From assembly GCA_029005135.1 (NCBI GenBank), contig JAQXFO010000017.1:1-64000 (forward strand): 64,000 nt of DNA. The letters run 5' to 3'. The position numbers and the translations under genes are program-made. This stretch comes from Lachnospiraceae bacterium. GTDB taxonomy: Bacteria > Bacillota > Clostridia > Lachnospirales > Lachnospiraceae. This document shows positions 7,133 through 15,352 of this stretch, piece by piece (within the stretch, counting starts at the first letter, position 1; every line of letters begins with the position of its first letter). The notes under the pieces are model-generated. The model saw only the letters and a program-made list of their open reading frames with translations, was not told the origin of the DNA and ran no database searches.

Positions 7133-8812
7133 TCAGCGGAAATAAGGAAGCGTGTAAAATCCGCTGTTCTCCTCTTCTTCCGGCTCCTCCGCTTCGTCAT
7201 CGGTTTCGGGAGCGTCGGCCCGGGAGCCCAGTGTCACCTCTGTCGTCATCGTGCGATAGCCCGAAGGAGCGTCACTGCTGTCATGGTGCAGATAATTCAG
7301 CGTCACCGTCTCACCGGCAGCGTAATAACGCAGCTCAGCCACCAGTTCCTCCGAAGTGGAAACGCTGTAGCCATCGATGGAGGTGATGATATCACCGACC
7401 GCGATACCGGCGGCAGCGGCAGCCTGACCCTCCGTGACCTCCGTGACATAGACGCCGGCCGGGTAACCCTGCTGGACATAAGAGTCCGGCATGGTCATGC
7501 ACAGAATACCGAGATAGGAACGTTGTTCCTCCGGCACTTCTTCGCGCTCGGTCCTGTTCATCAGTGTATTGAGATAAGCCGTCACACTCTCGATGGGGAT
7601 GGCGTAGCCCATACCCTCTACCGTCGTCTGAGCGTATTTGACTTCATTGATGCCGATCAGTTCTCCCTTCATATTGAGGAGGGCTCCGCCGGAGTTGCCG
7701 GGATTGATCGCGGCATCTGTCTGGATCAGCGTATGGGTAACACCGTCCACGATCACCTCGCGCTTGAGGGCGCTGATGATACCGGCCGATACCGACTGGC
7801 CGTAGCCGAGGGCATTGCCGATGGCCACCACCGCCTCGCCGACACGGCAGTCTTCGGATTCACCGATCGTGATGACACGGATCCGGCTCCGGGTACTTTC
7901 GCCGATATCGTTAAGGCTGACGCTCAGGATCGCCAGATCCTGGGCCGAATCGCGGCCCACCACCACGGCCGGTGCTGCCGTCTCATCGATGAAGGCGGCG
8001 CTGATCGTCTCGGCCCCGTCGATCACATGATTGTTCGTCACAATAAGCAGGCTGTCATCCGTTCTTTCAAGAATGACGCCGGTCCCGGAGGCGGTGGATT
8101 CGTACTGACGCGTCTGACCGCCGAAATATGACTGCATCTCTTCGATCGTGGTTGTGGTGATTGCCACCATCGACGGCATGCTGATTTCAGCCACATCGGC
8201 AACACTGAGATTATCGTAATCGTAATCCCTGTCTCCGTCGTCATCAGTTTCTGTCTCCTTATCGCTGTCAGCCCCCGGTGCAAAATCAGGTATGCCGGCC
8301 GGCGGCAGGAGGCTCTCCTCCGGCAATTCCGAAGAACCGGCGCCCGGCACTTCGATGATGTTGCTCATAACGCTCTTCGTGCCGTACTGAAGGATAAGGA
8401 AAATCCCGACGATAAGGGCCGCTGTCAGGAGGAGACTGATGACAACTGCAGCGGCAAAGCCGCCGCTGCGGCCTTTCTTCCGGTTCTTTTTGCTTCCGGC
8501 CTTTCCGGTGCTTTTCTTTTCTTCCTTCGGAATGCCGCGGCGATAAGCGCGGGCCTTGTCGTTATAGGCCTCGGCCCGGCCCCTGTCCCGGTCGGCCTCC
8601 GCCGTCCCGTTGGCCGTTTCGGCGTTTGTTTCGGCGGACATGTCGGCCGGATCGCCGGTCATCTTGTCATCGCCGTCATTCCCCTCGTCAGCCTCCTCTT
8701 CCGCTGTGTCTTTGTCCGCCTCTGCCATCTCGGCGAGGTTGACGCGGAAGGCCCAGCCTTCGTCTCCGTCATGGTGGTTTTCGTTTTGATCACGATCGTC
8801 TGTTAAACCCAT
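7133..8812 (-). CDS. htrA: Membrane-anchored HtrA/DegP-type serine protease with PDZ domain
   Basis: HtrA proteases degrade misfolded proteins outside the membrane. The product is about 559 residues: a roughly 115-residue acidic then basic cytoplasmic leader, one transmembrane helix near 118-142, an acidic linker, a trypsin-like domain with His262 (TNNHVIDG), Asp292 (QDLAIL) and Ser374 (NPGNSGGA), and a C-terminal PDZ domain from about 440. It ends in a short acidic tail. The ATG at 8812 is preferred because AAGG lies eight bases upstream; a GTG at 8821 would add three residues. The long charged cytoplasmic leader is larger than in most Gram-positive HtrA proteins. It is transcribed apart from the glycan genes, which end in a terminator at 8906. 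Confidence 0.92.
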   Translation of the reverse strand: MGLTDDRDQNENHHDGDEGWAFRVNLAEMAEADKDTAEEEADEGNDGDDKMTGDPADMSAETNAETANGTAEADRDRGRAEAYNDKARAYRRGIPKEEKKSTGKAGSKKNRKKGRSGGFAAAVVISLLLTAALIVGIFLILQYGTKSVMSNIIEVPGAGSSELPEESLLPPAGIPDFAPGADSDKETETDDDGDRDYDYDNLSVADVAEISMPSMVAITTTTIEEMQSYFGGQTRQYESTASGTGVILERTDDSLLIVTNNHVIDGAETISAAFIDETAAPAVVVGRDSAQDLAILSVSLNDIGESTRSRIRVITIGESEDCRVGEAVVAIGNALGYGQSVSAGIISALKREVIVDGVTHTLIQTDAAINPGNSGGALLNMKGELIGINEVKYAQTTVEGMGYAIPIESVTAYLNTLMNRTEREEVPEEQRSYLGILCMTMPDSYVQQGYPAGVYVTEVTEGQAAAAAGIAVGDIITSIDGYSVSTSEELVAELRYYAAGETVTLNYLHHDSSDAPSGYRTMTTEVTLGSRADAPETDDEAEEPEEEENSGFYTLPYFR

Positions 8813-8905
8813 ACCAGTCACCTTAATTCATTAATCTGCGCCAAAATGCAGGCGTTTTCTTATCGACAGGTCAATCCTAACAATGTTTTGTGTTAAAAAT
8901 GTGAA

Positions 8906-8934
8906 AAAGTGACGGCCTAATCGACCGTCACTTT
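8906..8934 (-). terminator. Terminator at the end of glycan block 1, overlapping the last stop codon
   Basis: A perfect 10-bp stem (AAAGTGACGG with CCGTCACTTT, 8906-8915 and 8925-8934) contains the stop codon of the last glycosyltransferase in its loop region. A T-rich tail follows on the minus strand. It closes the long minus-strand glycan transcript. Confidence 0.85.
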
Positions 8935-9849
8935 GATATTCCAGAAATCCTTATTCAGACTGAAGGCTCTCACCAGAAAACGCGGCAGGTGCCGGTACAG
9001 CTTGCCCAGACGGAAGCCGAGGAACTTCCAGCCGCTCTGCCAGACAAGGGTCGGCAGAAGGTACAACTGCTTTGAGGTCCTGAGATAGCGGGCGGTCTGC
9101 CCGACCAGCCTCATCCCCTCCCCCGCCGAGGGAACGCCTTTGAAAATATCGGGGTTTGCCGCCTGCGATACGCCGTTGTCAAAATTCCTCCGGAACTGCT
9201 GTATCGCCGTGTAATTGTGAGAATGATAGACTACGGCAGAGGCCGCATAGGCGATGGCCTGTTCATCCGCGATCAGCATACCGCCGAAAATCATATCCTC
9301 ATTGAAGATGCTTGGCTGGCGGAAACCTCCCTTCTCGGCAAAATAGGCCCTGTCATAGGCAGCACAGACGTTGGAGCAGAAAAAGGTCTTGATGCCGAGC
9401 TGCTTCATATCCCGGCGCGTCTTGACCATCGAACGTTCGGGGTAATTGAACCGGCGGGTGTATTTTTCGATAACGGAACAGTCGTCCCGCGGGCACTGGC
9501 GGGCATAGGCCGCTTTGATCCTCTCATCCCGCCGGAAGGGCGCTGTCAGATGGCGGATCAGATCCTCGTCCGCCGGCAGCGCATCCTGCGTCATGAACAC
9601 AATGATCCCGGCATTGGAAAAACCGGCACCCATATTCCGGGTGCCGCCATGGTCAAACTGTTCTTTTGTGATGTGAAATACCTCCACATTGTCCAGATCC
9701 CGTATGAGTTCAGGATCAAAGAGCGCCTCTTCGGTATTGATCACAAGAATATGCCCCGGCCTGACGGTCTGGGCCTCGAGTCTTTCCAGAAGTTCCCGAA
9801 ACTCGCGGCCCGGCTTATAGGTCGGTATGATCACATCAACGCTTGTCAT
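8917..9849 (-). CDS. GT2 family glycosyltransferase, probable rhamnosyltransferase
   Basis: This cytoplasmic GT-A fold enzyme is likely to add a sugar during polymer assembly. The 310-residue protein opens with DVIIPTYKPG and carries FDHGGTRNMG near residue 75, a motif seen in bacterial GT2 rhamnosyltransferases. MTQDALPAD follows at about 90-98 and supplies the metal-binding acidic residues, and FNEDMIFGG holds the likely catalytic acidic residues. Rhamnose as donor sugar is inferred from the motif and from the dTDP-rhamnose genes in the locus. It has a good ribosome binding site (AAAGGAA) and lies 11 bases after the LCP gene. Confidence 0.85.
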   Translation of the reverse strand: MTSVDVIIPTYKPGREFRELLERLEAQTVRPGHILVINTEEALFDPELIRDLDNVEVFHITKEQFDHGGTRNMGAGFSNAGIIVFMTQDALPADEDLIRHLTAPFRRDERIKAAYARQCPRDDCSVIEKYTRRFNYPERSMVKTRRDMKQLGIKTFFCSNVCAAYDRAYFAEKGGFRQPSIFNEDMIFGGMLIADEQAIAYAASAVVYHSHNYTAIQQFRRNFDNGVSQAANPDIFKGVPSAGEGMRLVGQTARYLRTSKQLYLLPTLVWQSGWKFLGFRLGKLYRHLPRFLVRAFSLNKDFWNIKVTVD

Positions 9850-9860
9850 GGATGGTTCCT

Positions 9861-11036
9861 TTATTTAACGATATCGGCCTCCGAACCCGATGCCGGGATC
9901 TGGCTGGCTTCCACGGCCTGGTTATAATAGTCCATATTGTAGCCGCTGCTGTCGATTATGTACTGACTGTATTCCTTCACTGTGTCTGAGGGCTCATAGG
10001 AAGCGTCGTTGAACAGGAAGGTATGCAGGTCGCGGACATTCTGTTCCAGCGTGACCGGCACCAGATACTCTGAGTTGATATAGGGCGAATCCCCCAGGAA
10101 GGCCGACGGGAACCCGGTGGTATTGACGATATCATAGGCACCGATCATCTGTGTCGCCATCTTGACGATCATCGCGTTGGACAGGGATGTCTTGCAATAC
10201 GGGAATACGTCGTTGATGATATTGGTCACGGCGCCGATGCCGCCCTGCCGGGCCTTGCTGACGATCTTCTCGATAACCAGTCGCTGACGCTGGGTTCTCT
10301 TCTGGTCATTGCCGCCGCCGTAACGGATACGGGCATAGGCCACTGCCTGAACGCCGTTCAGCGTATACGTACCGGCGATCTGGGGCAGATCCTCATAAGG
10401 CATGCCGGTAACACGGGAGGTCTCGACACAGTAGTTGTTCAGATGACCGATCTCCAGCTCCGTCAGCGTCACGTCGATGCCGCCGATATCATCCACCAGT
10501 ACGGCCAGCGCTTTGAAGTCAACCGCCACGTAATCCGTAATATTGAGGTCCAGGTTCTTGTTGATCATTGAGATACACTGAGCCGCCGATCCCCAGCAGT
10601 AGGCCGCGTTGGCCTTCTGGAAATCATAGGTTTCCGGATTGATATTCAGATACGTGTCACGATAGACCGAGACCAGACGGACTTCACCGTTGTCATTGTT
10701 GATGCTGCAGATCATCATGGTATCGGAGTTGCAGTAGTCAAAGCTTTCATCCTCACGATGATCCAGACCCAGAAGAAGGATATTGGTGTAGCCGGACATG
10801 ACTTTGTCGACCGCTACCCCTTCGTTCATCTGGACATTGTCCATGTTCTGGTTTTCATCGGCTGTATCCAGCTGCTGAAAATTCCGAAGGCCGGCATTGA
10901 CCTTGGCGAAGACAAAGACACCGACAGCCAGGCAGGCCAGAATCAGCAGTTCCATCACAAAGAGCACGATGCGCTTTTTACGTCTGTTCTTCTTTTTCTT
11001 ACGACGGCTCTTTTTCACACTGTATTCGTCAGACAT
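9861..11036 (-). CDS. LytR-CpsA-Psr (LCP) family glycopolymer ligase
   Basis: LCP proteins transfer lipid-linked glycopolymers onto peptidoglycan outside the cell. The 391-residue protein has a very basic cytoplasmic start, one transmembrane helix at about 24-46, and an extracellular LCP domain with LLLGLDHRED near 88, DTMMICSI, the arginine-bearing SVYRDTY, and the lower-domain YARIRYGGGNDQKRTQRQ segment. These are the usual pyrophosphate- and lipid-binding positions. It lies between the initiating sugar transferase (8 bases upstream) and a glycosyltransferase. This suggests that the polymer of this locus is anchored covalently to the wall. AGAGGG precedes the start. Confidence 0.93.
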   Translation of the reverse strand: MSDEYSVKKSRRKKKKNRRKKRIVLFVMELLILACLAVGVFVFAKVNAGLRNFQQLDTADENQNMDNVQMNEGVAVDKVMSGYTNILLLGLDHREDESFDYCNSDTMMICSINNDNGEVRLVSVYRDTYLNINPETYDFQKANAAYCWGSAAQCISMINKNLDLNITDYVAVDFKALAVLVDDIGGIDVTLTELEIGHLNNYCVETSRVTGMPYEDLPQIAGTYTLNGVQAVAYARIRYGGGNDQKRTQRQRLVIEKIVSKARQGGIGAVTNIINDVFPYCKTSLSNAMIVKMATQMIGAYDIVNTTGFPSAFLGDSPYINSEYLVPVTLEQNVRDLHTFLFNDASYEPSDTVKEYSQYIIDSSGYNMDYYNQAVEASQIPASGSEADIVK

Positions 11037-11044
11037 AATACCCT

Positions 11045-12448
11045 CTAATAAGCATTTTTGTTGATAAAACCTTTAAAGACTGTCAGGAAAAGGATCTTGA
11101 TATCCAAACCGACAGACCAGTTCTCGATATAGTAAAGATCATGCTCGATCCGCTTGCGGATCGAGGTATCTCCCCGGTAGCCGTTGACCTGGGCCCAACC
11201 GGTCAGTCCGGGACGGACCTGATGCTTGACCATATAGCGCGGGATCTCCTCCTGGAACTTTTCCACGAAGAAAGGTCTCTCGGGACGCGGTCCCACGAGA
11301 CTCATATCGCCTTTGATGATATTAATGAGCTGGGGAAGCTCATCGATGCTTGTCTTTCTGATAAAACGGCCCAGCGGTGTGACGCGGGGATCGTCCTTCA
11401 CGGTCCAGGCCTTCTTCTCTTTAGCGGCGTCCTGTACGATCATCGAGCGGAACTTGTACATCTGGAAGGTTCTGTTGTGAAGACCGACCCTCTCCTGCCT
11501 GAAAATGATCGGACCGGGCATGGTGACCTTGATCAGCAGGCAGATGACCAGCATGACCGGCGAGGCCACGATAAGAGCCATCGTGCCCAGTACGATGTCC
11601 ATCAGCCGCTTGACAGCCGCCGGAAAGAAATTCGACAGAGGCACATAGCGGATATTGATCACGGGAAGCCCCTGGATATCCTCGATATAGGGCTTCGTCG
11701 GGATAAAGCTGTGATAATCCGGAATAAACTTCGTATGGACACCGGATTTTTCGCAGAGATTGACGATCTTCTCAAGACGGTAGTACTCGGACAGCCCCAG
11801 AGTGATGGTGATCTCATCGAGGTGATTCTCGGGCAGAATGATCATCAGATTATCGATGCGGCCCAGCACCTTGATACCTTTATAAACGGTACCGGCCTCC
11901 ACCTTATCGTCGAGAATGCCGCGGATGCGGATGCCCCACTGGGGGTTCATCTTCACGCGGTCAATGTATTCTTCGGCAGAACGGCTGTAGCCGACCAGCA
12001 GCACATTGCGCTGATTGCGGCCGGACTTCCACAGCCTCTTGCAGCAATCCCACAGCAAAAGACGCACCATCACATCCAGGCCCACATTCATGGTGTAGAA
12101 CAGGATGATCATGGTCCGCGACCAGTCGATCTGATGCAGCAGATACAGCGTCACCAGATACAAAAGACAGCTGATGATATTGGATGCCAGTATGCCGTAA
12201 GCCTCGCTGCGGCGTCCCTTGAGACGATTGGCCGAATAGAGGTTAAAGGCCGAATAGATCACGAGCGTGGCCGGAATGACAAAGAGCAGCGCCATCATAT
12301 ACAGCCTGAAGGGAACCGCTTCATAGGTTGAGCTGAACAGGCCGCTGCGGTATCTCAGGAACCAGGCCAGCAGATACGTCAGCAGCATGACGGCCGCATC
12401 AAGCGCTACCATAACTCTGTTAAAAAACTTCTGATTATCTTCTATCAA
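11045..12448 (-). CDS. Polyprenyl-phosphate sugar phosphotransferase (initiating enzyme, WcaJ/WbaP type)
   Basis: It starts glycan assembly by moving a sugar-1-phosphate from a nucleotide sugar to undecaprenyl phosphate. The 467-residue protein has four N-terminal transmembrane helices, a Rossmann-like middle domain (LLVGYSRSAEE) and the conserved C-terminal sugar transferase domain from about 270. That domain has KRLMDIVLG, GPIIFRQERVG, the catalytic-loop YKFRSM, SIDELPQLINI and SLVGPRPE. The start is a TTG with GGAG seven bases upstream; no ATG lies nearby. Which sugar it uses cannot be read from the sequence. A promoter is predicted at 12504-12532, and the LCP gene follows directly. Confidence 0.93.
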   Translation of the reverse strand: MIEDNQKFFNRVMVALDAAVMLLTYLLAWFLRYRSGLFSSTYEAVPFRLYMMALLFVIPATLVIYSAFNLYSANRLKGRRSEAYGILASNIISCLLYLVTLYLLHQIDWSRTMIILFYTMNVGLDVMVRLLLWDCCKRLWKSGRNQRNVLLVGYSRSAEEYIDRVKMNPQWGIRIRGILDDKVEAGTVYKGIKVLGRIDNLMIILPENHLDEITITLGLSEYYRLEKIVNLCEKSGVHTKFIPDYHSFIPTKPYIEDIQGLPVINIRYVPLSNFFPAAVKRLMDIVLGTMALIVASPVMLVICLLIKVTMPGPIIFRQERVGLHNRTFQMYKFRSMIVQDAAKEKKAWTVKDDPRVTPLGRFIRKTSIDELPQLINIIKGDMSLVGPRPERPFFVEKFQEEIPRYMVKHQVRPGLTGWAQVNGYRGDTSIRKRIEHDLYYIENWSVGLDIKILFLTVFKGFINKNAY

Positions 12449-12503
12449 AGTTGATCTCCGGTTAAGGTTTCTATCCAGACAAGTGATGCGCGTTCATTGT
12501 TAG

Positions 12504-12532
12504 AATGTATCATATGTTTTCGTTATTGTCCA
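12504..12532 (-). promoter_or_regulatory. Predicted internal promoter before the initiating sugar transferase
   Basis: On the minus strand TGGACA (12527-12532), a 17-base spacer and TACATT (12504-12509) lie in the 120-base AT-rich gap upstream of the TTG start. It could drive sugar transferase, LCP and the terminal glycosyltransferase separately from the rest of the locus. Confidence 0.5.
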
Positions 12533-12568
12533 GTTTCGGCTCAAGAATTGTGTCGGAATTGAAGCAAA

Positions 12569-13555
12569 TCAAAGCATTTCAAATACCCTTTTCAGAATAT
12601 TCAGCCATAATTCGCATTGTATCTGAATATATTGCCGCATGTGGTGAAAGTCAAAGGGCACGTACCGGCCTTCCCGCCTCGCCTGAAGACTCAGAGTGAA
12701 TCCCCGGCCGAGTCCCTTCAGATATTCCCGTCCGAAACCCTTGCTGATAAAGAAAAGGGCCTTGATCAGAAAACCGGAAAGAAGCAGCGGCAGATTAAGG
12801 AGCAGCTGCCCGGGCGGCATGTTTTTCCCGATCACATAGACCGAATTCTGTGAGGCATGACGCACCTTAAAGAGATTGTAAGCCGAGCCGCTGGAGGCGC
12901 TGCCGGCATGGCAGACAACGGCGTCGGGCACGTAGCGGTTGATGTAGCCGCTGAGCCGGGCCCGCCAGCCGATATCCAGATCCTCCAGATAGGCAAAATG
13001 GGCTTCGTCAAAAAGACCGAGGGTCTTCAGGCAGGCCATCCGGTAGAGTGCGGCGCCGCCGCAGGCAAAAAAGATATTACAGGCCTTTCGGTACGCGGGG
13101 CCGTCCTTCCGGCCATGCCCCCGGGCAAAGGCCCAGCCCAGAGCACAGTAGAGGTCGCCGGCATCATCGAGCCTCTCCGGGTCGGTCATGGACAGCATGC
13201 GGGCCTGACAGGAAAATATCCGCTCGTCGCGCTCCGCCTCCCGGACAAGGGCTCTGACAAAGCCCGGTCTGACGACGGTATCGTTATTCAGAAGGATCAC
13301 ATAATCCCGGTCAGAGGAAGCGCGGATGCCGGCATTGACGGCACCGCAGAAGCCGGTATTTTCCTTCAGCCGGATCAGGCGCACCTCGGGAAACTGCACT
13401 GTCACCAGATCGCCGCTGCCGTCCGTCGACCCGTTGTCGACGACGATGATGTCTGTTCCCGGCACCGGATCTTCCCGGAGGGAGGCCAGACAGGCCGCCA
13501 GATAGGCTGCGCCGTTGTAATTCGGAATGATGATACTGATGGTTTTCTCTGTCAT
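12569..13555 (-). CDS. GT2 family glycosyltransferase with C-terminal membrane-associated segment
   Basis: The 328-residue protein begins with ISIIIPNYNGAAYL and shows the GT-A pattern VVDNGSTDGS and ILLNNDT (nucleotide- and metal-binding), then YLEDLDIGWR with the catalytic acidic residues. This arrangement is typical of rhamnosyl- and related GT2 transferases acting on lipid-linked chains. A hydrophobic segment around 260-280 may bind the membrane. It follows the tandem-domain enzyme upstream by 24 bases and is probably co-transcribed. The donor sugar is not known. Confidence 0.87.
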   Translation of the reverse strand: MTEKTISIIIPNYNGAAYLAACLASLREDPVPGTDIIVVDNGSTDGSGDLVTVQFPEVRLIRLKENTGFCGAVNAGIRASSDRDYVILLNNDTVVRPGFVRALVREAERDERIFSCQARMLSMTDPERLDDAGDLYCALGWAFARGHGRKDGPAYRKACNIFFACGGAALYRMACLKTLGLFDEAHFAYLEDLDIGWRARLSGYINRYVPDAVVCHAGSASSGSAYNLFKVRHASQNSVYVIGKNMPPGQLLLNLPLLLSGFLIKALFFISKGFGREYLKGLGRGFTLSLQARREGRYVPFDFHHMRQYIQIQCELWLNILKRVFEML

Positions 13556-13579
13556 GGGTCTTTCTCTCTCATGACTGTC

Positions 13580-15352
13580 TCAGACCCTGAGGGAATAATG
13601 CCATTTCTTCAGGGACAGATTCGGATTATAGTTGGGATCGCCGTTTTTCAGAACCGTGATCCAGTGAGTACGCATGTATTCGATCTCTTCCTGGAAGCGC
13701 CGCACCTTGACGGGATCATCCTCCGGTCCGCGGGACAGGGATTCGTCGTGATAAAGCTCAGCGTAGGGATCGTAGACGATGCGGTAGCCCAGGGCGCCGA
13801 TCTTAAGGCAAAGATCCATATCGTTGAAGGCCACGGCCAGTGCCTCGGTAAAACCGCCCGCCTCCTCGAAGACGCGGCGCTTCGTCAGCATACAGGCCGC
13901 TGTCACGGCGCTGAGATCCTGAAGGATCGCTGCCTTATGCATGTAGCCGCTGCGGCCTCGGGCCAGGCCTGTAAACAGTGCGCCGGCCACGCCGCCCATA
14001 CCGATCACGCAGCCGGCATGCTGGATCGTATCGTTCGGGTAATACAGCCGGGCTCCGACAGCACCCACATCCTCTCTCTGGCAGACACCCAGCATTTCCG
14101 ACAGAAAATCGTCGGTGATGTCCGCCCGCACATCGTTGTTGAGGAACAGCAGGTAGTCTCCCCTGGCCTCTTTCACCGCCATATTGTTGATGGCGGCATA
14201 GTTGAAGGCCCCTTCATAGCGCAGAACGCGGATCGATGGCTCCGAAGCCAGGGAGTCATAGAAGGCTTCCGTCTCCGCCTCAGTGCTGTTGTTTTCCACG
14301 ATGAGAATCTCGACATGCTTGTAATCGGTGCGTTTCAGAGAATCAAGGCAGGCCCTGAGCGCCGGGACATGGTCCTTGTTCGGAATAATGACGGACACCA
14401 ACGGCTCACCCTTAACCGGATAGCGGACACGGTAAAAGCCATAGTCCGGCAGCATGGTGACCTCGCCGTCAATCCCCTGCCGTGCCAGATGGGCCTCGAT
14501 GGCCCGACGGCCCGCTTCATAAGCATAGAGCTTGCTCATGGGATTGTCGGCCGTGGAGGCTTCATGCGTCCGCCAGTGATAGAGGATCTCCGGGATATGG
14601 CGGATCGTCTGTGCCTTCTCCGTCATGCGGAAGATAAAGTCATAATCCTGGGCCCCGTCGTAGGCCGGATCGAAGGCCTCGCCGTCACCGATCAGTTCCC
14701 GGCTCACCACCAGGAAGTGAGTGATGTAATTGTTGGAGCGCAGAAGATCCGGATTGAAATCCGGTTTAAAATGCGGCTGAAAATGCTTTCTGAGATCAGA
14801 CGTCACCTTATCTTCATCGGTATAGACAAGATCGGCGCTGTCCCGGACGATGACCTCCGCCACCTTCTGCAGGGCATGGGGTGCCAGAAGGTCGTCGTGG
14901 TCCATAAAGCCGATGTAACTGCCCCGGGCCGCGGCCACCGCCGCGTTCGTATTACCGGCGATGCCGCTGTTGCTGTCCAGGGTCAGAAGCCGGATGCGCG
15001 GATCTTCGGCCCGTTCGGCTGCCACCGTCCTGACGGTATCGTCGCCGGAGGCATCGGCAAGGCACAGTTCCCAGTTGTCATAGGTCTGGGCCTCCAGACA
15101 ATCCAGCAGCTGCCGGAGAAAGACCGGTGGTGTCCGGTAGGCCGGTACGCAGATCGAGATCAGGGGTCCGCCGGGCACGCCGCGGCGGCGCATGACCGCC
15201 AGGGCCTCTTCCGTCGGCTGATGCCGGCGGAACCAGGGGTCGTAAGGCACCTCCTCCGGCTCCAGACGATCCCGGACATGATTCCAGAATTCCTTCCAGC
15301 CGAAGTGCTTCAGGTATCGCCAGGCTTTTTTTACTTTATAGAAGACAGACAT
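13580..15352 (-). CDS. Tandem two-domain GT2 glycosyltransferase
   Basis: The 590 residues hold two GT-A domains in a row. Domain one (about 65-290) begins ISICVPAYRTPPVF and has YTDEDK and GAQDYDFIFR. Domain two (about 318-560) begins VSVIIPNKDHV and has NNSTEAE, LFLNNDVRAD and FNDMDLCLK. Two active sites in one chain suggest that it adds two residues, or two linkage types, of a repeat unit. It is the shortest of four related tandem proteins in this locus and lacks their extra N-terminal beta-rich domains. Its start overlaps the end of the yfhO-like gene by 22 bases. AAGGAG precedes the ATG. Confidence 0.9.
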   Translation of the reverse strand: MSVFYKVKKAWRYLKHFGWKEFWNHVRDRLEPEEVPYDPWFRRHQPTEEALAVMRRRGVPGGPLISICVPAYRTPPVFLRQLLDCLEAQTYDNWELCLADASGDDTVRTVAAERAEDPRIRLLTLDSNSGIAGNTNAAVAAARGSYIGFMDHDDLLAPHALQKVAEVIVRDSADLVYTDEDKVTSDLRKHFQPHFKPDFNPDLLRSNNYITHFLVVSRELIGDGEAFDPAYDGAQDYDFIFRMTEKAQTIRHIPEILYHWRTHEASTADNPMSKLYAYEAGRRAIEAHLARQGIDGEVTMLPDYGFYRVRYPVKGEPLVSVIIPNKDHVPALRACLDSLKRTDYKHVEILIVENNSTEAETEAFYDSLASEPSIRVLRYEGAFNYAAINNMAVKEARGDYLLFLNNDVRADITDDFLSEMLGVCQREDVGAVGARLYYPNDTIQHAGCVIGMGGVAGALFTGLARGRSGYMHKAAILQDLSAVTAACMLTKRRVFEEAGGFTEALAVAFNDMDLCLKIGALGYRIVYDPYAELYHDESLSRGPEDDPVKVRRFQEEIEYMRTHWITVLKNGDPNYNPNLSLKKWHYSLRV